A stretch of DNA of 64,000 bases from Sulfurimonas hongkongensis (GCF_000445475.1 NZ_AUPZ01000010.1:82906-146905); one strand, 5' to 3'. Shown: positions 33,306 through 43,532, counted from the first letter of the stretch. Notes: generated by a model not told the origin, from the letters alone. Numbers and translations: made by a program.

Positions 33306-33821
33306 ATGGAGTGTGAGTTTACAGATATCAACAATAGCATTGAGAGTGTAATATCTCAAAGAGATTTCAATACAACCTTAGAAGATATTGATGAAGCAAA
33401 TGAGTACTATAGAGCAGTGTGGGAGAGTTTGACCGATGATACCAATCTTATATATAGAGCGGGTATCGTCTTTAGTGAGCTCTTTATGAACGCTTACGAG
33501 CATGGAAATCTCTCCTTAGATACACAAGAAAAACATACTCTTATAGAAGAAGATAGATACTTAGACACTCTTATAGAACTACAAAAGGGTTGCACTAAAA
33601 AAATAGAGGTAACCATCAGCAAGATTGAGCATAACTCTTTTAGTTTTATCATCACTAAGATAGAAGATGAAGGAGATGGCTTTGATACTCAAATACTAAG
33701 TAAAATTTTTAGAGATGTGAAGTCTTTTAGTGGAAGGGGTGTTTTTTTATCAAGAAGTGCGTCACTTGGGATTTACTATAACGAAAAAGGCAACTCTGTA
33801 CTTTTTTTACACAAAGTTTAA
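33306..33821 (+). CDS. Histidine-kinase-like ATPase (HATPase_c_2, RsbW/SpoIIAB type)
   Basis: This 171-residue protein has an N-box-like AGIVFSELFMNAYEHGNLSL (about residues 56-75) and a later DEGDGFD (about 124-130) for the G1 box, matching the anti-sigma kinase fold without a histidine phosphoacceptor. In partner-switching it would phosphorylate a STAS protein, here plausibly the one encoded at 31029-31316. The GRGVFLSRSA segment is the G2-like box. It is the last gene of the STAS-MCP-ATPase unit and is followed by a strong terminator. Confidence 0.78.
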   Translation: MECEFTDINNSIESVISQRDFNTTLEDIDEANEYYRAVWESLTDDTNLIYRAGIVFSELFMNAYEHGNLSLDTQEKHTLIEEDRYLDTLIELQKGCTKKIEVTISKIEHNSFSFIITKIEDEGDGFDTQILSKIFRDVKSFSGRGVFLSRSASLGIYYNEKGNSVLFLHKV

Positions 33822-33854
33822 AACTTCTTGAGCTAAAAAACTCAAGAAGTTTTT
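33821..33854. terminator. Bidirectional rho-independent terminator
   Basis: AAACTTCTTGAG (33821-33832) pairs perfectly with CTCAAGAAGTTT (33841-33852), and a T-run follows on the plus strand. On the minus strand the loop side also gives A/T runs. It lies between the convergent ATPase gene and rplT. Confidence 0.85.
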
Positions 33855-33861
33855 AGCAAAA

Positions 33862-34221
33862 CTACTTACTAAGTGCTGCTTTTGACGCGTCTACAACTGC
33901 ACTAAATGCTGCTGCATCATTCATCGCCATATCAGCTAAAATTTTACGGTCAAGTGTGATGCCAGACTTGTGAATACCGTTCATAAATGTAGAGTAGTTC
34001 ATTCCATTTAAACGAGCAGCCGCGTTGATACGGATGATCCATAGTTTACGAAAATCTCTTTTCTTTTGTTTACGATCACGATGAGCATATACTAATGAAC
34101 GCTCAACTTGCTCTTTAGCTTTTCTAAAGTGTTTACGGCGACCGCTATAAAAACCTTTTGCTAGTTTTAATATTCTTTTGTGTCTTCTTCTACGAACAAC
34201 ACCTGTTTTTACTCTTGGCAT
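33862..34221 (-). CDS. rplT: 50S ribosomal protein L20
   Basis: This 119-residue basic protein starts [32 protein letters not shown] and includes [21 protein letters not shown], the L20 signature. L20 is needed early in 50S assembly and in other bacteria represses its own operon. It follows rpmI with a 105-bp spacer containing palindromes; infC is not adjacent. Confidence 0.98.
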   Translation of the reverse strand: MPRVKTGVVRRRRHKRILKLAKGFYSGRRKHFRKAKEQVERSLVYAHRDRKQKKRDFRKLWIIRINAAARLNGMNYSTFMNGIHKSGITLDRKILADMAMNDAAAFSAVVDASKAALSK

Positions 34222-34286
34222 ATTTTTCCTTTTTCTTTACCTAGCCGCTTCTTGCGATCAAGGTGCCACCTCTTTAGTGGTCTTGC

Positions 34287-34302
34287 CCAGTTATATAACT
34301 GG
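34287..34302 (-). promoter_or_regulatory. Palindrome in the rpmI-rplT spacer
   Basis: CCAGTTATATAACTGG is a perfect 16-bp palindrome, followed on the mRNA by a smaller CCAC/GTGG hairpin, between rpmI and rplT. This 105-nt spacer is long for a ribosomal-protein pair and might bind L20 or act as an internal terminator or processing site. Function is inferred. Confidence 0.35.
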
Positions 34303-34326
34303 AGATTTACGATAATTAATCTTTGA

Positions 34327-34518
34327 TTAATTAATCATAGCCTTAACATTTGCCTCATCAGCTTTTGACACAATTTTTGGTGCGTTTTGCTTACGACGAG
34401 TTTTAGCGTCTTGTTTTGTTAAGATATGGCTTCTAAACGCAGTTCCGCGTTTAACAGTTCCATTTTTCTTAACTTTAAAACGCTTTACAGCGCCTTTTAC
34501 CGATTTCATTTTTGGCAT
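34327..34518 (-). CDS. rpmI: 50S ribosomal protein L35
   Basis: This 63-residue basic protein has the family start [20 protein letters not shown] and the [13 protein letters not shown] segment. It is the first gene of the rpmI-rplT pair. AAGGAGTCATCG lies upstream of the ATG. The usual infC gene upstream is absent; a divergent small gene starts 70 bp away. Confidence 0.97.
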   Translation of the reverse strand: MPKMKSVKGAVKRFKVKKNGTVKRGTAFRSHILTKQDAKTRRKQNAPKIVSKADEANVKAMIN

Positions 34519-34575
34519 CGATGACTCCTTTTAATTTGGAACTGGGATTATACCCAAAAAAGTCTGAAATTTTGC

Positions 34576-34581
34576 TACAAT
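34576..34581 (+). promoter_or_regulatory. TACAAT box 6 nt before the ATG at 34588
   Basis: A TATAAT-like TACAAT ends 6 nt before the start codon with no space for a Shine-Dalgarno sequence, again suggesting a leaderless transcript. Confidence 0.4.
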
Positions 34582-34587
34582 AGCTTT

Positions 34588-34815
34588 ATGAATTCGATAA
34601 AACACATACAAAACGCCCTCGATGAGCTTGATGGCGAGGTACAAAAGATACTAATAGACTGGAGCATTCCTCTAAATGAAAAAGATAATTTAATGCTTCC
34701 AATACTACAACAAAAAAGAGTCCTCACTCAAACACTAGAAGACTTAACATACTTAAGGGACAATCCACCAAAACCAAATCAACCGTGTGGAATAAGTAAA
34801 TATAGAGAGGATTGA
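34588..34815 (+). CDS. Small conserved hypothetical protein, 75 aa
   Basis: This helical acidic protein (MNSIKHIQNALDELDGEVQK start) has LLQ/QQKRV heptad-like spacing and a C-terminal PPKPNQPCGISKYRED tail. No family was recognised. The frame has its own -10 box immediately upstream and codon use like the neighbouring genes, which favours a real gene. It is divergent from rpmI. A dispersed repeat begins 15 bp after the stop. Confidence 0.6.
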   Translation: MNSIKHIQNALDELDGEVQKILIDWSIPLNEKDNLMLPILQQKRVLTQTLEDLTYLRDNPPKPNQPCGISKYRED

Positions 34816-34830
34816 CAAAGTTGTGTGGCT

Positions 34831-34920
34831 TTTCTCTAGTTCCAACGCTCTGCGTAGGAACTCATATATATTTGAGTTACAGTTATATATATAGACTCCC
34901 ACGCGGAGCATGGGAGCCAG
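34831..34920 (-). repeat. 90-bp double-palindrome repeat, copy 2
   Basis: This is the inverted counterpart of 25985-26074. It has GTTCCAACGC/GCGTAGGAAC and CTCCCACGC/GCATGGGAG palindromes around an A/T-rich centre. Translated, it would give the VPTLCVGT string that recurs in spurious hypothetical proteins of many bacteria, so any open frame here is not considered a gene. Confidence 0.85.
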
Positions 34921-34948
34921 CGACTCAAAACTTTAACATGGCTTTCGG

Positions 34949-35003
34949 AAGTGAGGCTTTTAGGAATGCTAACCAATGGCATTCTCCACGATGAGCTTCG
35001 CCT
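34949..35003 (-). repeat. 55-bp dispersed repeat, copy 2
   Basis: This inverted copy of 10832-10886 shares GGCGAAGCTCATCGTGGAG on the minus strand and the distal CCTCACTT. It lies between the 90-bp repeat and the SRP RNA gene. Confidence 0.7.
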
Positions 35004-35076
35004 GTTTGGCTTATAATTTTGTTAGAGTTTAATAGATAAATGATAAAGTGGGAGTTGTTTAAAAGTATATGAAAAA

Positions 35077-35167
35077 GTGCCCTTCCCCAGATTACTGCGG
35101 CACATAACGCTTTAAGGTGTGCTGCTGTATTCCTACCCTGACACATTGTCTCAAAACACCATTGCAC
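35077..35167 (-). ncRNA. ffs: Signal recognition particle RNA (4.5S-like)
   Basis: On the minus strand, 35142-35119 reads GTCAGGGTAGGAATACAGCA and continues GCAC, which fits the SRP apical domain consensus GUCAGG..GGAA...AGCAGC that binds Ffh. The flanks pair into a rod (GTGC at the 5' end with GGGCAC at the 3' end), giving about 91 nt, the length of a bacterial 4.5S RNA. A T-run follows (35076-35072) and a TATAAT lies upstream on the minus strand (35195-35190). Open frames across it are spurious. Confidence 0.85.
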
Positions 35168-35227
35168 AGGTCTAAAGAAGAGCGATGAAATTATATCAAA
35201 ACTTTTACCAATAGCAAAGTTTTTTGT

Positions 35228-35258
35228 TATAATCTTTTTTATGAGAGAAATAAGATGA
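35228..35258 (+). promoter_or_regulatory. TATAAT box and five-codon upstream frame before the nucleosidase gene
   Basis: TATAAT (35228-35233) is followed 7 nt later by an ATG (35241) that opens a five-codon frame (M-R-E-I-R). Its TGA stop (35256-35258) overlaps the ATG (35255) of the next gene. This geometry would allow leaderless initiation followed by translational coupling. Confidence 0.4.
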
Positions 35259-35731
35259 TTTATATAATCTGTGCTTTAAAATGTGAAGCGCAGGCTTTTG
35301 TTGATAAATATAAACTTGATAAGAGCAAAAAAAATGAAACTGTTACTATTGTGGTTAGTGGAGTTGGAAAACAAAATATGCAAGATGTCGCTTCTCGTGT
35401 TGTCTCAGAGATGCAAAACGATGATACAATCTTAAATGTCGGAATATGCGCTGGAGATGAAAGTTTTAAGATAGGCGAGTTAGTAGATGCAAGCAAGCAT
35501 AAGCTAACTTGTCTAGATAATGAAATCTCACAAAGGGGCATTTATACTCTTGTAGATATGGAGTCAGATGGTTTTTTACAAGCTACTAAAGGTATAAAAA
35601 ATAGCTATATATTTAAGATAGTTTCAGACCACTTTGAACCTCAAAACATTACAAAAGAGTTTGCAAAGTCTCTTGTGTTTAATGCGATAGATGATATAAA
35701 TAGACTACTAAAACAAAAGGCAAAAAAATGA
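35255..35731 (+). CDS. MTAN/nucleoside-phosphorylase-like protein (short)
   Basis: This 158-residue protein resembles the purine nucleosidase fold: VVSGVGKQNM (about residues 31-40), NVGICAGDESFKIGELVD (about 61-78), VDMESDGFLQA with the ribose-binding Met-Glu (about 99-109) and FKIVSDHFEP (about 123-132). It is shorter than MTA/SAH nucleosidase (about 230 aa), so the active site is probably partial or belongs to a compact subfamily. It overlaps the NagZ-like gene by 4 bp (ATGA) and may feed nucleoside or sugar salvage. Confidence 0.68.
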   Translation: MIYIICALKCEAQAFVDKYKLDKSKKNETVTIVVSGVGKQNMQDVASRVVSEMQNDDTILNVGICAGDESFKIGELVDASKHKLTCLDNEISQRGIYTLVDMESDGFLQATKGIKNSYIFKIVSDHFEPQNITKEFAKSLVFNAIDDINRLLKQKAKK

Positions 35732-36807
35732 AATATATACTTATACTTCTTCTTTGTATCATGACATTAGATGCTAAAGAGATAAGCGATGAAAAACTAA
35801 AACAACTCATAGGTCGCATGCTTGTTGTGGGCTTTGATGAGAGTAGTGTTACAAAAGAGTCTCAGATTGTAAAAGATATAGTGCGTTATGATTTGCTGGG
35901 TGTCATCTTGTTTGATAAATTTTACAACGATAGAGATAAAACAAAAAATATAAGCTCGCCAGAGCAGCTAAAGAAGCTAACGACTCAGCTGCAATCTTTT
36001 TCTAAAAAACCTCTGCTTATCTCTGTTGATCAAGAAGGAGGAAGAGTTGCAAGATTAAAAGAGGCTGATGGATTTGAGGCTTTTTTATCCGCAAAAGAGG
36101 TCTCAAAACTCTCAAAAGACGATGCAAAAAAGAGTTACGATAGACTCTCTAAAATGCTAAACACCAATGGCATCAACTGTAACTTTGCGCCTGTTGTCGA
36201 CCTTGCATTAAATCCACAAAACAAAGTGATAGTGGGCTTAGAGCGTTCTTATGGGGCAGATACGAACAAAGTTAGTGAGTATGCAGGTATTTTTATGGAC
36301 TCTCTAAGAGAACATAATGTTATCTCTGTTATAAAGCACTTTCCAGGTCATGGCTCATCTTTGGATGACTCCCATCAGGGTTTTGTAGATGTTACAAGAA
36401 CTTGGGATAAAAAAGAGCTAGAGCCTTACAGAAAGCTCATAGAAGCTAACAAAGTAGATATGATAATGACTGCCCATATTTTTCACAGATTTTTAGACTT
36501 AAAACTCCCTGCGACTCTTTCATATAAGATAAATACAAAACTCCTAAGAGAAAAACTTGGATACAAAGGCGTTATCATTAGTGATGACTTGCAGATGGCA
36601 GCCATCACTAAACACTACTCTTTAGAAGACACCATATTATATAGTATAAACGCAGGGGTCGATGTACTTCTTTTTGCAAATCAGTTAGCATCTAACACAC
36701 CAGAGGAGTTGGTTGAGACTATCTTTCATCTTGTAAAATACGGGGATATTTCAGTAGAGAGAATCATGGACTCCGTAGAGAGAATAGAGAAACTGAACAT
36801 AAAATGA
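35728..36807 (+). CDS. Family 3 glycoside hydrolase, NagZ-like
   Basis: This 359-residue exported enzyme has an N-terminal signal (MKYILILLLCIMTLDA). A GH3 (beta/alpha)8 barrel contains KHFPGHGSSLDDSHQG (about residues 203-218; the His/Asp catalytic pair of NagZ) and VIISDDLQMAAI with the nucleophile Asp (about 281-292). NagZ removes GlcNAc from muropeptides; the signal peptide suggests a periplasmic rather than cytosolic enzyme. It overlaps both neighbours by 4 bp in a peptidoglycan-related operon. Confidence 0.88.
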   Translation: MKYILILLLCIMTLDAKEISDEKLKQLIGRMLVVGFDESSVTKESQIVKDIVRYDLLGVILFDKFYNDRDKTKNISSPEQLKKLTTQLQSFSKKPLLISVDQEGGRVARLKEADGFEAFLSAKEVSKLSKDDAKKSYDRLSKMLNTNGINCNFAPVVDLALNPQNKVIVGLERSYGADTNKVSEYAGIFMDSLREHNVISVIKHFPGHGSSLDDSHQGFVDVTRTWDKKELEPYRKLIEANKVDMIMTAHIFHRFLDLKLPATLSYKINTKLLREKLGYKGVIISDDLQMAAITKHYSLEDTILYSINAGVDVLLFANQLASNTPEELVETIFHLVKYGDISVERIMDSVERIEKLNIK

Positions 36808-37796
36808 TAAAAATAATACTACTTTTAACACTAAGCACAAGCATCTGGGCAAAATATACAAACTGTGAGTTTAAAAACAAACACTACAAAGATGTATGTG
36901 AACAACTTATAAAAGAGGGTGTTTCATATCAGTATGCTAACAAGTTTTTACTCTCATACTTTAAGACCAAAAAGTATGATGAAGTAAGTTGGAAATATCT
37001 CCAACCTAAGCACATCATAACGCATACAAAAAATGAGAAAAAAGCAAATAATGTTTTAGTAAAATATGTCCCAGATATAGTAGAACATCTAAAAAAGTAC
37101 AGCGAAGTTTATGATCACAGTGAAAAAAAGTACGGTGTAAATCGTGAAATTGTCGCAGCTATACTTATGAAAGAGACAAGACTTGGTAAAATAAAGCCAA
37201 CTCATGATGCTTTTATAGTCTTTAACACTATTGTGACCCACATAGATGTAAAAACCAAAAGAGATGAGTGGCTACTTAAGATGGGCAAGAACAATATGAA
37301 GTCTATCATAAAACACTGCTACAAAAAAGGTGTAGAACCTGAGTCTTGTAATCTTGCAAGTTCATATGCTGGTGCGGTTGGTATCCCACAGTTTATGCCA
37401 TTTAGCTTTATATATATGGATAGCTATAAGTCTAAAGTAGCAGACCTCTCCAAGATGGAAGACGCCATAGTCTCAGCTAGCAACTACTTAAATAAAAAAG
37501 CAGAGTTTAACACGCTTATAGACTGGAGTAAGATGCCAGAGATAGATAAGTTAGAGGCAGAGTGGTACGATTTTGAGCATGAAAGAGAGCATAAGAATGT
37601 CTCTCTCGTTTATAAACAAAACAAACACAACAAAAGCAGGGAGTGCTTTACTTGTGATAAATCAGAGTTTGACTACTTTAGAGAGTATGCTAAAAAAATC
37701 ATGCGATATAATAGTTCATCAAACTACACCATCGGAGTTATGAGACTAGCTTATGATGCGCATTTTTTACTTCACAAAGAGAAACCAAAGAGATGA
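36804..37796 (+). CDS. Lytic murein transglycosylase, MltB-like
   Basis: This 330-residue exported protein has a signal (MIKIILLLTLSTSIWA) and the SLT_2/MltB catalytic domain. AAILMKETRLGKIKPTHDAF (about residues 114-133) carries the catalytic Glu, and SYAGAVGIPQFMPFSF (about 187-202) is the substrate groove. It cleaves the MurNAc-GlcNAc bond with anhydro-ring formation. Located between the NagZ-like gene and an SDR gene with 4-bp overlaps. No lipobox Cys is seen at the end of the signal peptide. Confidence 0.9.
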   Translation: MIKIILLLTLSTSIWAKYTNCEFKNKHYKDVCEQLIKEGVSYQYANKFLLSYFKTKKYDEVSWKYLQPKHIITHTKNEKKANNVLVKYVPDIVEHLKKYSEVYDHSEKKYGVNREIVAAILMKETRLGKIKPTHDAFIVFNTIVTHIDVKTKRDEWLLKMGKNNMKSIIKHCYKKGVEPESCNLASSYAGAVGIPQFMPFSFIYMDSYKSKVADLSKMEDAIVSASNYLNKKAEFNTLIDWSKMPEIDKLEAEWYDFEHEREHKNVSLVYKQNKHNKSRECFTCDKSEFDYFREYAKKIMRYNSSSNYTIGVMRLAYDAHFLLHKEKPKR

Positions 37797-38500
37797 AGAA
37801 AAAGGCAGTAGTCAGTGGCGCTAGTAGCGGTATTGGCAAAGAAATTTGCTCAAGACTTCTACAGCTTGGGTTTAGTGTTATTGGCATCAGTAGAAGTATA
37901 AAAGATGATGAGTTTAGTAGCGATGATTTTCAGGCCATCAGAGCTGATCTCTCAAATGAAATATCAACTCAAATAGTTTGTGATCAACTTAAGAGTGAGT
38001 CTGTTTATATCTTGGTAAATTGTGCTGGATTTGGCAAGTTTGAACCTCATGAAGAGCTTAGTGCTAAGAGTATAAAAGATATGACATTTTTAAACCTAAC
38101 ATCTGCAATGCTCTTATCAAATACTCTTTTGCGCTCACTAAAGTCAAACGGTGGATACCTTATAAACATAAACTCCATAGAAGCTATAAAGTCTAGTAAA
38201 TTTGCAGGGGTTTATAGTGCTACAAAAGCGGGTCTAAGAGCTTTTGGTGACTCACTTTTTGAAGAAACAAGAAGAAGCTCGCTTAGTGTTGTAAACATAA
38301 ACCCAGATATGACTAAAAGTTCTTTTTATGATGATTTGCGTTTTGATGTAAGTAGCAAAGAAGATGAGAGACTCTTAGCATCAGATATAGCAGATGCCAT
38401 CACCCACATACTTCAACTGAGAAAAGGTGCGGTTGTGAGTGAGTACACTATAAGAAGTTTAAACTTTGGGATATCTAAGAAAAAACCAACTAAGAATTAA
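37793..38500 (+). CDS. Short-chain dehydrogenase/reductase
   Basis: This 235-residue classical SDR has the cofactor motif GASSGIGKEI (residues 8-17), NCAGFGKF (about 78-85) and the catalytic Ser...YSATKAG (about 142-148). It resembles the YdfG/DltE group of broad-specificity 3-hydroxyacid or sugar oxidoreductases; the substrate is open. It is the last gene of the 35255-38500 operon and is convergent, overlapping by 4 bp, with the FliT-like gene. Confidence 0.9.
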   Translation: MKKKAVVSGASSGIGKEICSRLLQLGFSVIGISRSIKDDEFSSDDFQAIRADLSNEISTQIVCDQLKSESVYILVNCAGFGKFEPHEELSAKSIKDMTFLNLTSAMLLSNTLLRSLKSNGGYLININSIEAIKSSKFAGVYSATKAGLRAFGDSLFEETRRSSLSVVNINPDMTKSSFYDDLRFDVSSKEDERLLASDIADAITHILQLRKGAVVSEYTIRSLNFGISKKKPTKN

Positions 38501-38751
38501 AACTTAACATCCAATCTGTTTTGAGTTTGTGACTGAGTTGATTCTATGAAACGAATATTTTTTTTGAGTTGTTTCATAGTAAGAGCTGTCTCATCCTTTA
38601 GAGTATAGATGAGCTCCATCGCCTCTCTTAAAAGATACATCGCACGCTCTATCTCTTTTGTATTTTCAAACTTTGGAGCCTCTTGCACTAAAGCATCTAT
38701 GCTGTCTGCATCTTTTTCTATAATGGCAATCTGTAGTTTATTTATCCACAT
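38497..38751 (-). CDS. FliT-like flagellar export chaperone
   Basis: This 84-residue helical protein (MWINKLQIAIIEKDADSIDA start) encodes two or three amphipathic helices with LLREAMELIYTLKDE near the middle. The family is weakly conserved; the call rests on size, helical character and position directly behind fliS (1-bp gap). A longer frame upstream overlaps fliS out of frame. FliT normally chaperones FliD, encoded on the other side of fliS here. Confidence 0.6.
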   Translation of the reverse strand: MWINKLQIAIIEKDADSIDALVQEAPKFENTKEIERAMYLLREAMELIYTLKDETALTMKQLKKNIRFIESTQSQTQNRLDVKF

Positions 38752-38752
38752 G

Positions 38753-39115
38753 TTAAGTAGTCTCTCTCCAAGCTTCAAGAAGCCCTTTAAAGACATTACT
38801 AACCTCATCAAGCTTGTCTGAATCACTCTGTGAACTTGCAGTAGTTAGAAGCTGAATTTGATAGTTATAAAGTCCATCTAAGTAAGCACCAACACTACCT
38901 TCTGATCTGTCTAAAACAGTGAGAAGCTCTACTATTATAGCAATAGAACGATTTGTCCAATAGACCTTTTTTTCAACATCTTTATCTTTTATAGCTTTTT
39001 TTGCCTGAGCGTTAAAACGAAGTACACCCTCGTACAACATTTCTATAAGTTTTGCTGGGGATTCTATGCCTACATTATTTTGTGCATAGGTGTTATGAGC
39101 GTTGCTGCCATACAT
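38753..39115 (-). CDS. fliS: Flagellar export chaperone FliS
   Basis: This 120-residue flagellin chaperone starts MYGSNAHNTYAQNNV and has ESPAKLIEMLYEGVLRFNAQAKKAI (about residues 17-41) and YNYQIQLLTTAS, typical of FliS, which binds the flagellin C-terminus. The ATG at 39115 is preceded by AAAGGAC; a start at 39151 is less likely. Unlike in many relatives, it is divergent from fliD. Confidence 0.9.
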   Translation of the reverse strand: MYGSNAHNTYAQNNVGIESPAKLIEMLYEGVLRFNAQAKKAIKDKDVEKKVYWTNRSIAIIVELLTVLDRSEGSVGAYLDGLYNYQIQLLTTASSQSDSDKLDEVSNVFKGLLEAWRETT

Positions 39116-39184
39116 ATTTAGTCCTTTCTTGCCACCGTTTATATCTTTCATGCAAAGTATATCGGCACTACATCTGTTTTGTTA

Positions 39185-39256
39185 ATAGAATGCTCTGAAG
39201 AATTATCAAAATGTATCTTGAATCAAGTTCTGGATGACGATTTGTTTGTTTAGATA
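39185..39256 (+). repeat. Decayed copy of the MITE-like element
   Basis: These 72 bp resemble the first half of 11366-11546: the terminal motif (ATAGAATGCTCTGA), then CTTGAATCAAGTTCTGGATGA and one TTTGTTTGTT unit. TA precedes it. The internal palindrome and right terminal repeat are missing. It lies between divergent fliS and fliD. Confidence 0.62.
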
Positions 39257-39350
39257 GATAAAGTGTAGAAGAATACTTTTAAATTTTTTCTAAACATAAT
39301 TGGGGTATAGTCGATTATAGTGTTATACTTTATATAAAAAAGGATTTATT

Positions 39351-40751
39351 ATGGGTTCAAGTATTAGCTCACTAGGTATTGGTTCGGGAGTCTTAACAGC
39401 AGATGTTATCGACCAGCTAAAAGAGGCTGATGAAGCTCGAATCGTTAAGCCTTTAGAAAACAAAATTACTGAAAATAACCAAAAACAAGATGCTCATAAG
39501 TTGCTAGATTCGCTTATGAAGAGTTTTAAAGCGAATGCATCTGCTTTGAGTTTTGATACTATTTTTGATAACAAAACCGTAGAAAGTAGTGGTAAGGCAA
39601 AGGTAGAGGTGGATGCAGGTGCAACTGTAGAATCTTTTACACTAGAGACTACAACCCTTGCTAAAAAAGACATAACAAGCTTTGGAGAGTTTGATGGTAA
39701 ATCATCGGCCTTGGTCGGCAGTGGGGAAAGTGGTGTCTTAAACCTAACAATAGATGGATCAACTTATGGTATAGCCTATGATGACACTACAACACTAGAG
39801 AGTTTAGCTCAGTCTATTACTGATGAGGCTGGAGCTAGAATCTCAGCTTCTATCTTGCAAACAGGTGATGGTAAGTATAGTCTTGTGCTCTCTTCAAAGG
39901 AAACTGGTGCTAATCAAGCTATAACCATAGAAGATACTGATGATGGTTCAATTGGTAATGGTACATTAGGTGGGATGTTTGATGCTTATGATGCGGGCAC
40001 AAATCCTGATGGATATCAAAATATTCAAGCAGCTGGGGATTCAGAATTTTTATACAATGGGATTACAGTTAAAAGATCTACAAATGAAATAAGTGACCTT
40101 ATAATTGGTGTAAATATTGAGCTAAAAGAGGAAGGAGATTTTTCTTTAGTCGATATCTCACAAGATACTACTGTTGTAGCCGATGAGCTACAACTCTTTA
40201 CAGATAGTTACAATACACTTATGAGTAACTTGCACGATATGACCTTAAAAGATAAAGAGACTGGTGCTGAGGGGATATTTAACGGAGACTCGTTTGTAAA
40301 GTCTATCTCTAGGGACTTAACTAAAACCATCACTTCTCTTAGCTCAGATGGTGATTCTTTGGTAAATTACGGCATAGACTTAGATAGAAATGGTCATATG
40401 AGCTTTAGCAAAGCAACTTTAGATGAAAAAATAAAATCAGATCCTGATGGGGTAGAGGAATTTTTTACTGGAAGTATCGACAGTGAGGGAAACAGAGTAG
40501 ATGGTATTTTTACAACTATAGATGATAAACTAAAAAGTTATACCGGATATGGAAATCAGCTTAGTAATTTTGAAAATAATTTAAAGAGCGAAGCTACAAA
40601 CTTGTCTAAAAGTCATGCAGCGGCAAAGGCATCACTTGATGCAAGGTATGAAATAATGACAAAAAGATTTACCGCTTATGATGCAATGATAAGTAGGGTT
40701 AACTCCCAATTCTCATCCCTTCAAATGATGATAGATGCTGAAACGAAATAA
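39351..40751 (+). CDS. fliD: Flagellar filament cap protein FliD
   Basis: This 466-residue protein caps the filament (HAP2). It has the N-terminal SSISSLGIGSGVLTADVIDQ, the conserved FliD_N coiled start, and the C-terminal FliD_C region (about residues 245-460), ending in the helical SRVNSQFSSLQMMIDAETK. The central domain is short compared with enterobacterial FliD. AAAGGATTTATT precedes the ATG. A TATACT box lies at about 39324; a sigma-28-type promoter is not convincing. It leads into the pse genes with a 6-bp gap. Confidence 0.93.
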   Translation: MGSSISSLGIGSGVLTADVIDQLKEADEARIVKPLENKITENNQKQDAHKLLDSLMKSFKANASALSFDTIFDNKTVESSGKAKVEVDAGATVESFTLETTTLAKKDITSFGEFDGKSSALVGSGESGVLNLTIDGSTYGIAYDDTTTLESLAQSITDEAGARISASILQTGDGKYSLVLSSKETGANQAITIEDTDDGSIGNGTLGGMFDAYDAGTNPDGYQNIQAAGDSEFLYNGITVKRSTNEISDLIIGVNIELKEEGDFSLVDISQDTTVVADELQLFTDSYNTLMSNLHDMTLKDKETGAEGIFNGDSFVKSISRDLTKTITSLSSDGDSLVNYGIDLDRNGHMSFSKATLDEKIKSDPDGVEEFFTGSIDSEGNRVDGIFTTIDDKLKSYTGYGNQLSNFENNLKSEATNLSKSHAAAKASLDARYEIMTKRFTAYDAMISRVNSQFSSLQMMIDAETK

Positions 40752-40757
40752 AATTAG

Positions 40758-42824
<2,067 letters not shown>

Positions 42825-42832
<8 letters not shown>

Positions 42833-43532
42833 ATGTGTAGCCATAATCCCAGCACGAGGTGGAAGTAAACGCATACCTAGGAAAAATATAAAAGATTTTT
42901 TTTCTAAGCCACTTATTGCCTATAGTATCGAGACTGCACTAAAATCCAAACTCTTTGATAGAGTCATTGTGAGCACTGATGACGAGGAGATTGCTCGTAC
43001 TGCTAAAGAGTATGGAGCAGAGGTTCCATTTTTGCGACCATCTGAGCTAAGTGATGACTTTACAGGAGTTGGAGCCGTCGTAGAACATACACTAAACTCT
43101 CTTAAAGAGAGTGGACAAGATTATGATTTCTATTGCCTTATATATGCTACTGCACCACTAATGCAGGTAAAGTACTTAAAAGAAGGATTTGAGAGACTAA
43201 GAGACTCAGACGCTTCAAAAGCTCTTAGCGTCACAACTATGCCCTTTCCTATTCAAAGAACATTTAAAATCACTCCAGAGGATAGATGCCAAATGTTTTG
43301 GCCAGAGAACTTTATGAAAAGAAGTCAAGATTTAGAGGAAGCTTATCAAGATGCGGGACAGTTTTATTGGAAAGATATCCATAAAGCAGCTAAAGATATC
43401 ACATTTGGTAGCGATACCATACCCATAGTAATACCTAGACATTTAGTCCAAGATATTGACACGCTTGAAGATTTTAAGAGAGCTGAATTTATGTATGAAG
43501 CTGTAAAAAGAAGCGAAAATGAAGATAGGTAA
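42825..43532 (+). CDS. pseF: CMP-pseudaminic acid cytidylyltransferase, PseF
   Basis: This 235-residue nonulosonate CMP-transferase has the CTP-binding IIPARGGSKRIPRKNIKDF (residues 7-25) and later DAGQFYWKD and RHLVQDIDTLEDFKRAE, common to NeuA/PseF proteins. It activates pseudaminic acid for transfer to flagellin or surface glycans. It overlaps pseI by 14 bp. Confidence 0.94.

Noticed and set aside
34812..35167. Two small open frames (one per strand) downstream of the 75-aa gene
   Set aside because: They are translations of the 90-bp and 55-bp repeats and of the SRP RNA gene.
39288..39330. Sigma-28 promoter for fliD (TAAA and CGATTA)
   Set aside because: The spacing is about 17 nt instead of 15 and the -10 box is poor; a TATACT sigma-70-like box lies nearer.
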